Origin: Mesolinea sp040772305
GTDB lineage: Bacteria > Chloroflexota > Anaerolineae > Anaerolineales > Anaerolineaceae
Direction: 5' to 3'
Assembly (NCBI GenBank): GCA_040772305.1
Contig: JAXGYK010000001.1
Coordinates: 1,674,001-1,738,000 of the forward strand
Length of the DNA stretch: 64,000 nt
Position 1 is the first letter of the stretch; each line of letters starts with the position of its first letter. Below, piece after piece: positions 1 through 9,452 of the stretch. The position numbers were made by a program, and so were the translations under genes. A model generated the notes under the pieces. It ran no database searches. It was not told the origin of the DNA and worked only from the letters and a program-made list of their open reading frames with translations.

Positions 1-1986
1 AACAAGTTTAATGATGATTTACCACCTGTTCAGCATCAGGACTATATCTACTACATGCCTCTGATGATGAAACCATACCCCGAGCTGGTTCCTATAGGGC
101 CTTTTGGTGGCATCTTCACTGCAGTGGTTACTGATCCCAGTAATTATCAAGTAGCCTACGCAGGTTCGTATGGAAACGGAGTGCTGCGCACCACAGACGG
201 GGGAATGCACTGGTCCTACGTTAATCAGGGCTTAGGGAACTGGACGATTCAAAGTCTGGCTGTGGATCCCGTAAACTCTGGCATAGTATATGCTGGAACT
301 TATGGCAGCGGGCTCTTTCGCAGTGATGATTATGGTATCAACTGGCATAGTGTAAACGGTAGCGATTTATGGGACAAAATCATCTATGATATTGAAATAG
401 ACCCTAATAACCCCAATACTCTTTTTGTCAGTTCGCGAATTCGCGGATCGATACAGGGGTACCTTTATAAGAGTACAAATGGCGGAGAAACCTGGGCTTT
501 GAAGCACAGTTTTCCGAAGGATTACGCCTATGATGTGGATATTGCTCCTTGGGACAGCAATACTGTTTTTCTTGCATATCACAACAGAAATGGCTACTTC
601 CGGAGCACTGATGGCGGAAACACATTCCATAGCATTAATGGGAACCTTTCTGAGCCTGAACCCTGGCAAATTGCACTGGATCCGCTGCAGCCGGGTTTGA
701 TCTATGGAGGGCATAAAGAGGATCGCGATTATGACCGCTCGGCTTATGTCAGTTTTAACAGCGGTTCGAGCTGGAATATGAGCCCGATTGGTTTGCCTGT
801 GCGGGCATTCGCACTGGCAAGAATTGACGCCCCTTATATGCGTGTTCTTGCAGGCACCTTTGAGAATGGCGTCTATATTAGTGACGACCGGGGAAACCGC
901 TGGACCCAGCGCGGTTTACAAGGGAAGTGGATCAATGCACTGGCTGTGGCAGAAGGCCAGCCCCAAATTTGGTATGCTGCTGAACAATATCATGGCATAT
1001 TCTTTTCCAAAGATTATGGCAGTACCTGGCGGGGCAGTGAGACCCTGCTGCGGAACACTGTGATTAGTGGGATGCGAGAAATTAATGGAATCCTGACAAT
1101 TGCTGTGTTTGGCCAAGGCGTGCTGCAAAGCAAGGATGGAGGAGCCAGCTGGACAAATCTTGGCGAAGAGATCGAAGACAAGAATCTAACCGGATTAGAC
1201 GAAATCGATGGCCAACTCTATGCGATGACGCTTTCAGGAATCTATCGGCTGGATGGACAAATCTGGCGAAAACTGATGGTCGGCCCTGTGACTGAAGAAA
1301 TAGACCTGATGCAAGAGCGGGCGAGTGAAAGTTATATTCAACCGCTTGAAACTATTCAAACGAGTATGGAATTAGATAAGCCCGAAATTTTACGGGGAAT
1401 TGCTCCTGATCATGAGGCATTTTTTAGGCTTGTCAGTTATTCCGGAAAGTTCTATGGTGCGAGTATATCCAATGGACTATGGGTATACGAGCAAGGTGGC
1501 TGGCAACGACTCATTGAGGTCGGCCAAGAGATTACAGTAATTCATATACCTGAAAATGAGTCTGAATTGCGCGTAGCATCATGCTCGGAAAAGGGTTGTC
1601 ATCTCTCGAAGCTTGTTGCGGGCGCATGGGTGGATTGGAATCAAGGTCTGGATGGCGTACGCGTTAACGCGCTGACGGACACAAAGGATACCAGCTTTGC
1701 AGCAACCTCTGACGGTATCTATGCCTGGAAGCCTGAACTGCAAACCTGGGAGCCTGCAGGCCTGGATGGGCTTGAATTACATAGCGTTATTAGTGTAACC
1801 GGCAGCTCCTGCAATTTGGCCGCTGGCGGTGTTGGAGCGGTATATTTAAGTGCTGATTATGGTAGAAGCTGGCAGGTTCTGGATGCTGAAAACCCCTTTG
1901 CACGCTTTGACAGCTTAATCAGCAGGTCTGGTAGCCTGGTAGTAGGAAGTAAAGGAGCAGGGCTTTTCGAAATCATTACAAACTAA
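1..1986 (+). CDS. Asp-box (BNR) beta-propeller protein, 5' partial
   Basis: The frame is open to the left edge of the window, so the real start and any signal peptide are missing; at least 661 residues are visible. About nine Asp-box motifs recur along the chain (for example RTTDGGMHW, RSDDYGINW, KSTNGGETW, RSTDGGNTF, ISDDRGNRW, FSKDYGSTW, QSKDGGASW, LSADYGRSW). This is the hallmark of sialidase/sortilin-like beta-propellers. In bacteria such repeats usually sit in exported carbohydrate- or protein-binding proteins. No sialidase catalytic residues (arginine triad, Tyr/Glu) could be assigned, so enzymatic activity is not claimed. The spacing breaks around residues 410-480 (window 1260-1450), which suggests two propellers or an inserted domain. 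Stop is TAA at 1984. Confidence 0.8.
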   Translation, partial: NKFNDDLPPVQHQDYIYYMPLMMKPYPELVPIGPFGGIFTAVVTDPSNYQVAYAGSYGNGVLRTTDGGMHWSYVNQGLGNWTIQSLAVDPVNSGIVYAGTYGSGLFRSDDYGINWHSVNGSDLWDKIIYDIEIDPNNPNTLFVSSRIRGSIQGYLYKSTNGGETWALKHSFPKDYAYDVDIAPWDSNTVFLAYHNRNGYFRSTDGGNTFHSINGNLSEPEPWQIALDPLQPGLIYGGHKEDRDYDRSAYVSFNSGSSWNMSPIGLPVRAFALARIDAPYMRVLAGTFENGVYISDDRGNRWTQRGLQGKWINALAVAEGQPQIWYAAEQYHGIFFSKDYGSTWRGSETLLRNTVISGMREINGILTIAVFGQGVLQSKDGGASWTNLGEEIEDKNLTGLDEIDGQLYAMTLSGIYRLDGQIWRKLMVGPVTEEIDLMQERASESYIQPLETIQTSMELDKPEILRGIAPDHEAFFRLVSYSGKFYGASISNGLWVYEQGGWQRLIEVGQEITVIHIPENESELRVASCSEKGCHLSKLVAGAWVDWNQGLDGVRVNALTDTKDTSFAATSDGIYAWKPELQTWEPAGLDGLELHSVISVTGSSCNLAAGGVGAVYLSADYGRSWQVLDAENPFARFDSLISRSGSLVVGSKGAGLFEIITN

Positions 1987-3043
1987 AAAACAGCAGAATG
2001 CCTCGGTTAAAATAGGTTCGAGGTTTTTATGCTGATAATAATGTCGGATTTGCACTTTGCCGAATCGAAATCCTTTTCCTTAGGAGAACAAAAATACAAC
2101 AATAATTTGCCACCAGCGGTATACCGGGGCTTTTTTCGTGAAATTGCAGAGTTAATTCGGGATGATCCTGTAGAAAAAGTGGATCTGGTGCTGGCAGGGG
2201 ATATTTTTGAGATCAACCGGTCTGCAATGTGGTTTGAGGATAGTGTACGCCCTTATGTCAACAACCGGGATGTGAAACCCGGAAGTGCAATTGAAGCGCG
2301 TCTGCTGGCAATTATCGAATCAATTGCTGCTGATTCGCGTGTAAGCGAAACCCTCAAAATCCTCAGAAACTTAGACCAAACTTTTGGACATCCGGTAAAA
2401 ATTACTTATATTCCAGGTAATCATGACCGCTTGTTAAATGCAAGCCCAGCGATCCGATTAGCGGTCCGCAACTTATTGGGAATGGAAATGGTTGACACTC
2501 CGTTTGAGCATACATACCTGCACAAGGTAAACGACGAAGGCTGGTTTTTTGTACGCCATGGTCATGAGTATGACCATTATAATTTTGGAGAAGACCTGAG
2601 TTTCAGCTCCTCCATTACTACAAGAATTGATCCAGAAATTTATGATCGGCCAGTATTGGGCGATATCATGTCTCTGGAAGTAGCTGCAAAATTACCTTAC
2701 CTTTTCAAGAAGTATTACACTGCTGAAACCATCCTGTCGATTGAGCAGCTGGTAACCATCTACGAACGGTTAAACGATTTTGACAACGTTCGACCGCCAC
2801 AAGCCTTACTGAATTTCCTTTTTTCTACCCCTGGAATGAGTCATAAAGAAGTATGGCGTTTTATAGAGCCCATTTTTATTCATGCTATTGATGAAATTGC
2901 ATTAAACGAAGTGATTCGGGGTGATTTGATCCAGTTTGGCGGTGTGGTTGGATTCGCTGCCTGGCTCTTGAAGACGCTTTTTAAAATTCGACCCTGGCGT
3001 TTTGGAATGCCCTATTGGGCTATGAAAGCCCTGGTTACGCCTG

Positions 3044-3069
3044 CTAATTCCAAGACTGTTTTGGAGCCG
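3044..3069. repeat. left 26-bp target duplication of the first IS481-family copy
   Basis: The 26 bases here are repeated exactly at 4136-4161 and directly abut the TGT...ACA ends of the insertion. This is far longer than the usual target duplication of the family. Confidence 0.9.
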
Positions 3070-4135
3070 TGTTGGTTTACGATACATCTTGGACAGTGAA
3101 GTAAAAGAATAATGCAGGAAGTGGTATCACTGATATTGTTATTGCGCTGAACAAAAAACAATATGGAGGAACCACAACCTGCAATGGATAAGATAACACA
3201 AGAGATGAAATACCGGTACTCTTTGGTGAACTACGCTCTCAAATATGGAGTAAGCAAAGCAAGCAGAAGATACAACCGGGCGCGAAGTTATATCTACTAT
3301 TGGCTCAAGCGGTTTGATGGAGCAATAGGCTCTTTAGCGGCCAAATCGCGCAGACCTCATCACCATCCCAATCAACATACCCAGGATGAGATTGCCCTGA
3401 TCATTCGCTGCCGCAGGCGGAATGCGGAGCTGGGATTGTTGGAGTTCTGGTTCAAACTGAGAAAGCAAGGCTACACCCGTCATTACGTCAGTTTATATCG
3501 CGTGGAACGAAGGGAAGGGTTAGAGCGTTCCATAAAACCCAGGAAGAAAGGGCCTTCTCCCAAACCTTATGAGGCGATGCTGTATCCCGGCCAGCGGGTA
3601 CAAATTGACGTCAAACATGTTCCCAGAGAGTGTATCCAGGATAAAACATGGGGAAAGTATTATCAGTACACAGCCATTGATGAATACAGCCGCCTGAGAT
3701 ACCTGGCTGCTTATCAGCAGGCGGACACCTTCTCCTCAGCTGATTTCATCAGCAAGGCCGTCCGTTGGTTTTCCTCCCACGGTATTCGTATTGACTGTGT
3801 CCAGACGGACAATGGCCCGGAGTTCACCAGCCACTACAGCAAGAGGGAAGACAACGACAGACCTAACCTCTTCCAGAGATACCTTAGCGAGCATGCCATC
3901 AAATACAAGCGGATCAAGCCTTATACGCCGCGGCACAACGGCAAGGTGGAAAGGAGCCACAGGGAAGATCAAAAACGTTTTTATGACCGTGCTAAGTTCT
4001 TTTCCTTTGAAGATTTTCAAACACAATTGAGAAGACACAATCAGCGTACGAACAAGATCCCGATGCGACCGCTTAAGTTCCTGTGCCCTTTAGATTATTT
4101 GAAACTCACTGTCCAATATGTTTGACAAACCAACA
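3070..4135 (+). mobile_element. IS481-family insertion sequence, copy 1 (1066 bp)
   Basis: The element begins TGTTGGTTT and ends AAACCAACA, with imperfect terminal inverted repeats of about 29 bp (left ..TTGGACAGTGA, right end reverse complement ..TTGGACAGTG). It carries one transposase gene and is bounded by a 26-bp direct repeat. A second copy with the same architecture and nearly the same length lies at 39374-40438; the two transposases are clearly homologous but diverged, so they are separate family members rather than a fresh duplication. Confidence 0.9.
3184..4125 (+). CDS. IS481-family DDE transposase
   Basis: Product of 313 residues with an N-terminal helix-turn-helix (SKASRRYNRARSYIYYWLKR) and an rve/DDE catalytic core. 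Candidate catalytic residues are the Asp in QIDVKHV, the Asp in VQTDNGPEF and the Glu in GKVERSH. The start ATG at 3184 is chosen because GGAGG lies 12-16 bases upstream and because the paralogue at 39487 begins at the same place (MDKITQ.MKYR). An in-frame ATG at 3163 overlaps that Shine-Dalgarno sequence and is less likely. The gene is intact and probably active. Confidence 0.9.
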   Translation: MDKITQEMKYRYSLVNYALKYGVSKASRRYNRARSYIYYWLKRFDGAIGSLAAKSRRPHHHPNQHTQDEIALIIRCRRRNAELGLLEFWFKLRKQGYTRHYVSLYRVERREGLERSIKPRKKGPSPKPYEAMLYPGQRVQIDVKHVPRECIQDKTWGKYYQYTAIDEYSRLRYLAAYQQADTFSSADFISKAVRWFSSHGIRIDCVQTDNGPEFTSHYSKREDNDRPNLFQRYLSEHAIKYKRIKPYTPRHNGKVERSHREDQKRFYDRAKFFSFEDFQTQLRRHNQRTNKIPMRPLKFLCPLDYLKLTVQYV

Positions 4136-4161
4136 CTAATTCCAAGACTGTTTTGGAGCCG
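4136..4161. repeat. right 26-bp target duplication of the first IS481-family copy
   Basis: Exact copy of 3044-3069. One copy is native phosphoesterase sequence (encoding NSKTVLEP); the other was made on insertion. Confidence 0.9.
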
Positions 4162-4608
4162 CCTATTGACTTTGTGAAAAAAGAAGAGTGTTTGCGTGCT
4201 CCAAACTCGAATGTGCGCTGCGTAATAACAGGACATACCCATGACCCCCGCATCGAATTTTTGGACCTGGACGAAAGGGACCGAGAAATCTTTTATATTA
4301 ATTCGGGTACTTTCAGAAACTTGATCACTTCAACACCAGATTTCGAAGAGTTTGGCAAATTACGTTCCAAAAGCAGGGTGCTGATTTTTGAGCCCGGGGA
4401 GCGAAACCCGGATTACAGCCGGGACACCGGCTGGTCATTTGATTTCTTTGCAAAATTCAGCTTTGGAGCAAAACCTGAGGACGATATAAGCTCGGAAACT
4501 TCAATACCGGCTTAAACATCAAAAGTACACTGCTGGTAAAAAACTAGAGGGCAGCTAGTGAGCCTGTATCAGGATGTTTTTGAATGTACGGCGAAAAATC
4601 AAAGGCCA

Positions 4609-5592
4609 CTATTTTTTACGCGGTCTGCCAATTCTTTCCGGAGCAAGCAGGATGGGCTTCAGTGCAGCCAGAAGGTCCGCGCGGCGCAAGGCCCGCTTCC
4701 GGTCGACCTCTACCATGGCGGCCTTGTCATCCCCAAGCTTGCGCAGGACTTCAACCCATACCGCACTCGAGACAGGACTATGATTTACCTGCCAGCGCTC
4801 TACCTTGATGGCAAGTTCATCGGGATTGGCAAGCCGCTGCAGGGTGCGCGAAATATGCACTCCCTGCGATTCAAATTCGAATTCCTCTTCAGCATACACA
4901 GGTTTGATGGGGCAAACATTCATACAGGCACCGCATTTGATGCAGTAATAGTCGGCCAAAACTAGCTTGCCATCCTGAATATGCAAGGCTCGGGTAGGGC
5001 AAACATCGGCACATGCCAGGCAGCCTTCCTCACAGCGTTCGCGGTGCAGTTCAACAGAGCCGGTCCAGGGCTGATGGACCGTGAAGGCACCTTCACTGGC
5101 AATTTCGCATTGGCGGCAGTGGATGCAGTTATCAAAATCGACACGCATTGTTTCGCGCTGTTCGTCATAGCGAATAACTCCAGCTGAACAATTATGAATG
5201 ACAAAATCTTTCTTGCTGAAATCAAAATGTTCTTTTTTGAAGATTGTTTTAGCGATCAGTTCAGGGAAAGCTTCATACTCCTGAACAGGCACTTCTTTTT
5301 TGCCGTTTATGGTCAGTTGAATGGCATGTGTCGGGCACATGACTACACAGATTCCGCAGTTTACGCATTTTGTTTCGTCAACATCCACTGAAGGTTTACG
5401 GACAATTCGTCCGTTTTCCAGCTCTGCCGGTATATGCGTTAAAGCATCTTTAGGGCAGGCAATGGGACAAATTTGACAGCCGACACAACGGTCAAGATCC
5501 CAGGTTAAGGCGTAATTGCGCGTGACCATAGCACGCTGTATGCGCATGAAATGCGCATTACGGCTTTTTTGGGCTGTTCCTCTTTGACTCAT
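4609..5592 (-). CDS. polyferredoxin, last gene of the AOR-Hdr-Flx operon
   Basis: Product of 327 residues, soluble, with five Cys-rich iron-sulfur motifs: CVGCQICPIACP, CVNCGICVVMCP, CIHCRQCEIAS, CEEGCLACADVCP and CIKCGACMNVCP. The third lacks the final CP and may bind a cluster together with other cysteines. This is a multi-cluster electron wire of the type that links Hdr/Flx complexes to ferredoxin pools. A clear AGGAG seven bases before the ATG at 5592 supports the start, and the gap to the upstream FlxA-like gene is only 7 bases. The basic tail (ERIGRPRKK) has no cysteines and no assigned role. It converges with the broken phosphoesterase. Confidence 0.8.
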   Translation of the reverse strand: MSQRGTAQKSRNAHFMRIQRAMVTRNYALTWDLDRCVGCQICPIACPKDALTHIPAELENGRIVRKPSVDVDETKCVNCGICVVMCPTHAIQLTINGKKEVPVQEYEAFPELIAKTIFKKEHFDFSKKDFVIHNCSAGVIRYDEQRETMRVDFDNCIHCRQCEIASEGAFTVHQPWTGSVELHRERCEEGCLACADVCPTRALHIQDGKLVLADYYCIKCGACMNVCPIKPVYAEEEFEFESQGVHISRTLQRLANPDELAIKVERWQVNHSPVSSAVWVEVLRKLGDDKAAMVEVDRKRALRRADLLAALKPILLAPERIGRPRKK

Positions 5593-5599
5593 AGAACTC

Positions 5600-6457
5600 C
5601 TAAATGTCTGCCGGCAGAGCGTTCAATTCCGCCAGGCTAAAAACGGGTCCGTCTTTGCAAATGTACTTTGGTCCGATGTTACAGCGGCCGCATTTTCCGA
5701 TGCCGCACTTCATGCGTTTTTCGAGCGAGGTAAAGATGTCCTTAGGCTCAAAGCCCAGCTCTACCAGGGCAGGCAGGGTATAACGGGTCATGATGGGGGG
5801 GCCGCACACAACGGCTACTGCGTTTTGCGGATCTGGTGAAACCTGCCTGACGACATCCGGAACGTAACCGACGTGATGTGCCCATCCGTCCTCAGCCACA
5901 TCGATTGCCTGATGCACCTGCATATCATGCATTTCATGCCAGGATGCCAGTTCTGGTTTGTACATGCACATGCCCGAATTCCGTGTGCCATAGACTACCA
6001 CAATTTTGCCATAGTCCTTACGTAAATCAGGGTGCTGAACGTGTTTGATGAGGGAAAAGAGCGTTGTGAAGGCACAGCCTCCGCCAATGACAACGAGATT
6101 TTTACCCTTCCACGCTGCAAGCGGAAAGCCATTGCCCAAGGGTCCGCGCATTCCCAAGATATCCCCAGGCTGAAGCTTGTGTAAAGCCTGCGTGACGGTT
6201 CCCAAACGCTGAATGGTAAAACGCACGAAATCACCTTCCCAGGCGGCATTGGCGACTCCCAGGGCGCTTTCACCTTTCCCAAAAATGGAGAGCGTACAAA
6301 ACTGGCCGGGAACAAACTTTTCAAAGAAGGCTTGGTAATCGACTTTGTTTTCAAACCCAAGTTCAAGCGTACGCAGGCTGCCATCGGCTGATTCGGCAAA
6401 ACTGCGCAATACGCGCATCGGCATAGGAAGGTAAGGGTTAGCGTGTTCAGCCTGCAT
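5600..6457 (-). CDS. FlxA/HydG-like FAD-NAD(P)H oxidoreductase subunit
   Basis: Product of 285 residues of the ferredoxin-NADP reductase family. An FAD-binding barrel (FVPGQFCTLS, GDILGMRGPLGNGFPL) is followed by an NAD(P)-binding domain (LVVIGGGCAFTTLFSLI, VVCGPPIMTRYTLPAL) and a C-terminal [2Fe-2S] loop (CGIGKCGRCNIG...C). This layout matches sulfhydrogenase gamma, anaerobic sulfite reductase B and FlxA of FlxABCD-HdrABC complexes. In those it exchanges electrons with NAD(P)H, which is the inferred role here. The start overlaps the end of the upstream FlxB-like gene by 11 bases, which points to translational coupling. Confidence 0.82.
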   Translation of the reverse strand: MQAEHANPYLPMPMRVLRSFAESADGSLRTLELGFENKVDYQAFFEKFVPGQFCTLSIFGKGESALGVANAAWEGDFVRFTIQRLGTVTQALHKLQPGDILGMRGPLGNGFPLAAWKGKNLVVIGGGCAFTTLFSLIKHVQHPDLRKDYGKIVVVYGTRNSGMCMYKPELASWHEMHDMQVHQAIDVAEDGWAHHVGYVPDVVRQVSPDPQNAVAVVCGPPIMTRYTLPALVELGFEPKDIFTSLEKRMKCGIGKCGRCNIGPKYICKDGPVFSLAELNALPADI

Positions 6458-7478
6458 GGTTCACCTCTACTGGCAGCTGCCCGGATTTACGCACAATCGC
6501 CCGAATATCAATGCCCACAGGGCAATAGCGTACACAGCGCCCACAACCCGAACAGCCAATTTCCTGGACATGGTCAAGCCAGTAGCTGAATTTGTGCATG
6601 ATGCGCTGGCGGGTACGCTCTCGTTTTGTGGGCCGGGGGTTATGCCCTGATGTTTCATGCGAATATACCCGAAACATGCAAGTGTCCCAGTTGCGGACTC
6701 TTTCAAAGCGCTGCACTTCATCCACGATGTCGAAGCAAAAGCAGGTAGGGCAGAGGAAAGTACAAATTCCGCAGCCCAGGCAAGCGGAAGATATCTCTTC
6801 CCAGAAGGCAGAATCAAAATTTGCGTCGAGTTCCGCTTTAACATCTGCAGTTTCAAAGGGTGCAGGCATCGACTGTATTGCCTGGTTCTGGATAGCCTTG
6901 CCTTGTGCAATTTGTGGCTCGTTTGCTACTGGCAGCTGCTGGAACAAGTCTTCGGCACGCGGAGATAAAGTTTCGATGAGATAGTTTTCGCCAGCATCGG
7001 TAAGAATTGCGTCCATACCTTTCGTGCTGAAAGGCCCCGAGTTAACACTGTTGCAAAAGCAGGTGCTGCAGGGCTCGTTACAGCCCAAACCAATGATTAA
7101 TGTGTTTTTCCGGCGAGCTTCCCAATAGGGGTCGTTGTACTCCGCATTGGTAAATATTGTGTCCAGCAGGGCAATCGCCTGGGCGTCGCAGGGGCGCATA
7201 CCGAAGACGATGCGTTTTTCCTGCGTTATGGCTGTTGATTGTACGCGGCCATCTTTACGATAGCGCATCAGTGTTTCGCTCATCGGTAAAAACAGAGCTT
7301 TAGGCGGAATGCGGGTATTGGAGGAGGTATCAAAGATATCCAAGTCGGATATATTTTCCCCGTTCAGCGGCTCAAATTGGGTGAAATATGCCTGTTTCAC
7401 CGGCGCATAAACTGAATACGCCTGCATCCATTGAGAGAGGATATTGCTTAGGTTTTTCTTTTCGAGGATGTAGACCAT
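6447..7478 (-). CDS. FlxB/HydB-like 4Fe-4S subunit
   Basis: Product of 343 residues resembling the beta subunit of sulfhydrogenases and FlxB. It has a central RPCDAQAIALLD block, a CNEPCSTCFCN cluster motif, and two C-terminal [4Fe-4S] motifs, CLGCGICTFLCPTCFC and CSGCGRCVRYCPVGID. It would pass electrons between the flavin subunit (FlxA-like) and the Hdr part. The start ATG at 7478 has AGGAG eight bases upstream, and the gap to the preceding FlxC-like gene is 8 bases. Confidence 0.8.
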   Translation of the reverse strand: MVYILEKKNLSNILSQWMQAYSVYAPVKQAYFTQFEPLNGENISDLDIFDTSSNTRIPPKALFLPMSETLMRYRKDGRVQSTAITQEKRIVFGMRPCDAQAIALLDTIFTNAEYNDPYWEARRKNTLIIGLGCNEPCSTCFCNSVNSGPFSTKGMDAILTDAGENYLIETLSPRAEDLFQQLPVANEPQIAQGKAIQNQAIQSMPAPFETADVKAELDANFDSAFWEEISSACLGCGICTFLCPTCFCFDIVDEVQRFERVRNWDTCMFRVYSHETSGHNPRPTKRERTRQRIMHKFSYWLDHVQEIGCSGCGRCVRYCPVGIDIRAIVRKSGQLPVEVNHAG

Positions 7479-7486
7479 TTTGTCTC

Positions 7487-8440
7487 CTAAGCCTGAAAAA
7501 GGTCTTTGTCGTCAAGACTAAAGCTTGCAAAGGGAGCCTGGGTTTCAGTATCCATTCCCGCAATAAAGCCGTACTTTTGCTGCATGTCCTGGTTGAGTTT
7601 ATCGGTAAGATAGGTCATTTTGATGTCCATCGGGCAAGCTCGTTCACAAGCACCGCAGTCCACACAGCGCCCCGTCTGGTGAAAGGCGCGTGTAATCTGC
7701 CATGCGTGTTGGCCAGCTGGTGCTGTGGTGCTTTCGGTCCAACGCGGTGTAATGTGATCCACAAAACACTCAGCGCAATAACACATGGGGCAGGCCTCAC
7801 GGCAGGCATAACAGCGGATGCAGCGTTCGGCTTCTTTGGCAAACCAGGCATAGCGTTCGGCAGGCGATTTAGCGCTATGTTCGTCGGCAGCCTTCCAAAC
7901 ACGATTTGGGTCACCTTCCGGTAAGGCTTCGCCCAGAACTAGATCTGCCCCAATGGGATTAGGGTGCAGGCAACGCTGACAAGATTCGTGGAGGAGGACA
8001 GTACGCTCCAGATCTGTACTTCCCTTCCCGGTCCTAAGATGGAGAGTATCCCCTTCTTCGCTTACTTCTATAACATCTTCACCTGCCGTGGCTACAATTT
8101 TGCGCCAATCAACGATTCCGGTGCAGGGTACCCCAACCATGAAGATGTTTTCACGCGGGTGCTGGTTTTCAAGGACCAAAATGTTGACCGAGCGTGCCTC
8201 GCAGCCGCGTACGAGCATTCCTATTTTGGTGCTGCGCGTAAATTTTGACAAATAGGTAGCGAGGTTATTTGCACAAAGGCTATCGTAGATTAAGCTGTCT
8301 GCCTGGTCGGCTGCAGTGATGAAGGCAGGCTGCGGATGCATTGGTGCATCGGCTGCCTGATATCCAATGAAGACATCCACGATCTTATTGCTGAGCAGCC
8401 GTTTTGCTTCGGCTCGAATGGCAGATATCTCCTTGTTCAC
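7487..8440 (-). CDS. FlxC-like iron-sulfur subunit (FrhB-related)
   Basis: Product of 317 residues. The N-terminal part contains RGCEARSVNILVLENQ and VGVPCTGIVD, as in coenzyme F420 hydrogenase beta-type domains; the C-terminal part has two cluster motifs, CIRCYACREACPMCYC and CVDCGACERACPMDI. It most likely belongs to the same electron-transfer arm as the neighbouring FlxA/B-like subunits. The start is GTG at 8440, inside a GTGA overlap with the stop of the FlxD-like gene, with GGAGG in front. Whether it binds a flavin cannot be told from sequence alone. Confidence 0.75.
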   Translation of the reverse strand: MNKEISAIRAEAKRLLSNKIVDVFIGYQAADAPMHPQPAFITAADQADSLIYDSLCANNLATYLSKFTRSTKIGMLVRGCEARSVNILVLENQHPRENIFMVGVPCTGIVDWRKIVATAGEDVIEVSEEGDTLHLRTGKGSTDLERTVLLHESCQRCLHPNPIGADLVLGEALPEGDPNRVWKAADEHSAKSPAERYAWFAKEAERCIRCYACREACPMCYCAECFVDHITPRWTESTTAPAGQHAWQITRAFHQTGRCVDCGACERACPMDIKMTYLTDKLNQDMQQKYGFIAGMDTETQAPFASFSLDDKDLFQA

Positions 8441-8865
8441 AGGCCACCTCCGGTACGGGTAGCCAGAGGTATGGGAAGCTGATCCTGAAGCTGGGTTAAT
8501 TCTGCTTCAAAGGCAGCCAGTTCGCGCTGAATTCGGCCGCGGTCCTGCAAATCAATCCAAAACATGCGCAGACGGCGCTTGTCAAAGCCAATGTAGTCCA
8601 TAAAGTCGGAGTACTCCTCCAACTGACGCCGTGCGCCAAGGTTGCCTTCCTTGAAGTGGCATTTTTCAGGAACGCAACCGCTTACCATTACCCCTTCGGC
8701 ACCGCCCTGGATAGCATTAAGAAGATACAGCGAATTTATCCGCCCCGTACAAGGAACTTTTATCAGTTTAATATTCTCAGGAAGCTGATGATCTACCCAT
8801 TCCTGATCTGGAATGGAGTAGAGGCACCAACGGCATTGAAAGAGGGTAATGCGTGGTTTTGTCAT
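8437..8865 (-). CDS. FlxD/MvhD-like [2Fe-2S] protein
   Basis: Product of 142 residues of the MvhD/FlxD family: FQCRWCLYS near the N-terminus, VPCTGRINSLYLLNAI, and SGCVPEKCHFKEGN. In related complexes this subunit joins the NAD(P)H- or hydrogen-oxidising part to HdrA. The ATG at 8865 is chosen over upstream starts because the family begins close to this Cys motif and because it gives a 4-base ATGA overlap with the hdrC stop, as elsewhere in the operon. A second MvhD-like domain is fused to HdrA, so the complex may hold two. Confidence 0.82.
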   Translation of the reverse strand: MTKPRITLFQCRWCLYSIPDQEWVDHQLPENIKLIKVPCTGRINSLYLLNAIQGGAEGVMVSGCVPEKCHFKEGNLGARRQLEEYSDFMDYIGFDKRRLRMFWIDLQDRGRIQRELAAFEAELTQLQDQLPIPLATRTGGGL

Positions 8866-9452
8866 GCAGCCTCCGGATTGTCTAACCAGTTCCACAGGTC
8901 CTCTATAATGGCATTGTCGGTATATTCTGCTGGCAAGCCGATGCTCGTTGAACGGCAAACAGCTCCACAGAGTCCGCAAGCCATACACTTGGCAGAGTCT
9001 ACAGTAGCAACAGGGATTAGGCCCCTAAAAGGAACTTTGGCTTCCTGCAGAGAAATTGCCTCGTACGGACAAACTTCAACACAGAGTCCGCAGGCAACAC
9101 AGGTAGCAGCATTAACAAGAGCAGTTTTCAAACTGGTTGCTTTGCCGGCTTCTACGGCCAGTTTCTTTACCGCATGGATTACACCGCTGATATGAATTTT
9201 TTGCGGGCAGGCGGAGTAACACAGGTCGCAGGCTGAACAGAGCCAGGTTGTTGTGTCTGCAAAAGCTTCTTCTTCAAGGCCAAACACAGCCTTGCGGATG
9301 AGGCGGCGCGGGTTAAACTCCGGATCCAGTTTAGTTTGGATCATGCATTTGCTGGTGCAGGTTCCGCAGGAGTAGCACACCATCAGCATTTCACCGCCTG
9401 GCAAAGACTTTACGCGGTTCGCCAAACTCTTGGGATCGTCGATGGCGCTCAT
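8862..9452 (-). CDS. hdrC: HdrC-like protein with extra ferredoxin domain
   Basis: Product of 196 residues. The N-terminal half is HdrC-like with two [4Fe-4S] motifs, CYSCGTCTSKCM and CSACDLCYSACP. The C-terminal half adds two more, CVACGLCVEVCP and CMACGLCGAVC, so four clusters are expected instead of the two of classical HdrC. HdrC normally hands electrons from HdrA to the disulfide-reducing HdrB. There is no HdrB gene here, so the partner is probably another operon product. ATGA overlap with hdrA. Confidence 0.8.
   Translation of the reverse strand: MSAIDDPKSLANRVKSLPGGEMLMVCYSCGTCTSKCMIQTKLDPEFNPRRLIRKAVFGLEEEAFADTTTWLCSACDLCYSACPQKIHISGVIHAVKKLAVEAGKATSLKTALVNAATCVACGLCVEVCPYEAISLQEAKVPFRGLIPVATVDSAKCMACGLCGAVCRSTSIGLPAEYTDNAIIEDLWNWLDNPEAA

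Larger units (their letters stand above)
2029..4515 (+). pseudogene. calcineurin-like metallophosphoesterase split by an IS element
   Basis: The N-terminal part (2029-3069) carries the metallophosphoesterase signature in order: MSDLHFAE, LAGDIFEI, YIPGNHDRLLN and VRHGHEYDHY. The C-terminal part (from 4153) continues with CVITGHTHDPRI and YINSGTFRNL, the last metal-binding GHxH block. Removing 1092 bp (an IS of 1066 bp plus one 26-bp target copy) joins LEP to PIDFVKK in the same frame and restores a 464-residue protein. As it stands, the N-terminal fragment runs 13 residues past the junction region to a stop at 3099 and lacks the GHTH motif, so it should be inactive. The break looks recent because both halves remain fully open. 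The role of the intact enzyme is unknown; large bacterial relatives act on nucleotides or phospholipids. Confidence 0.85.
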
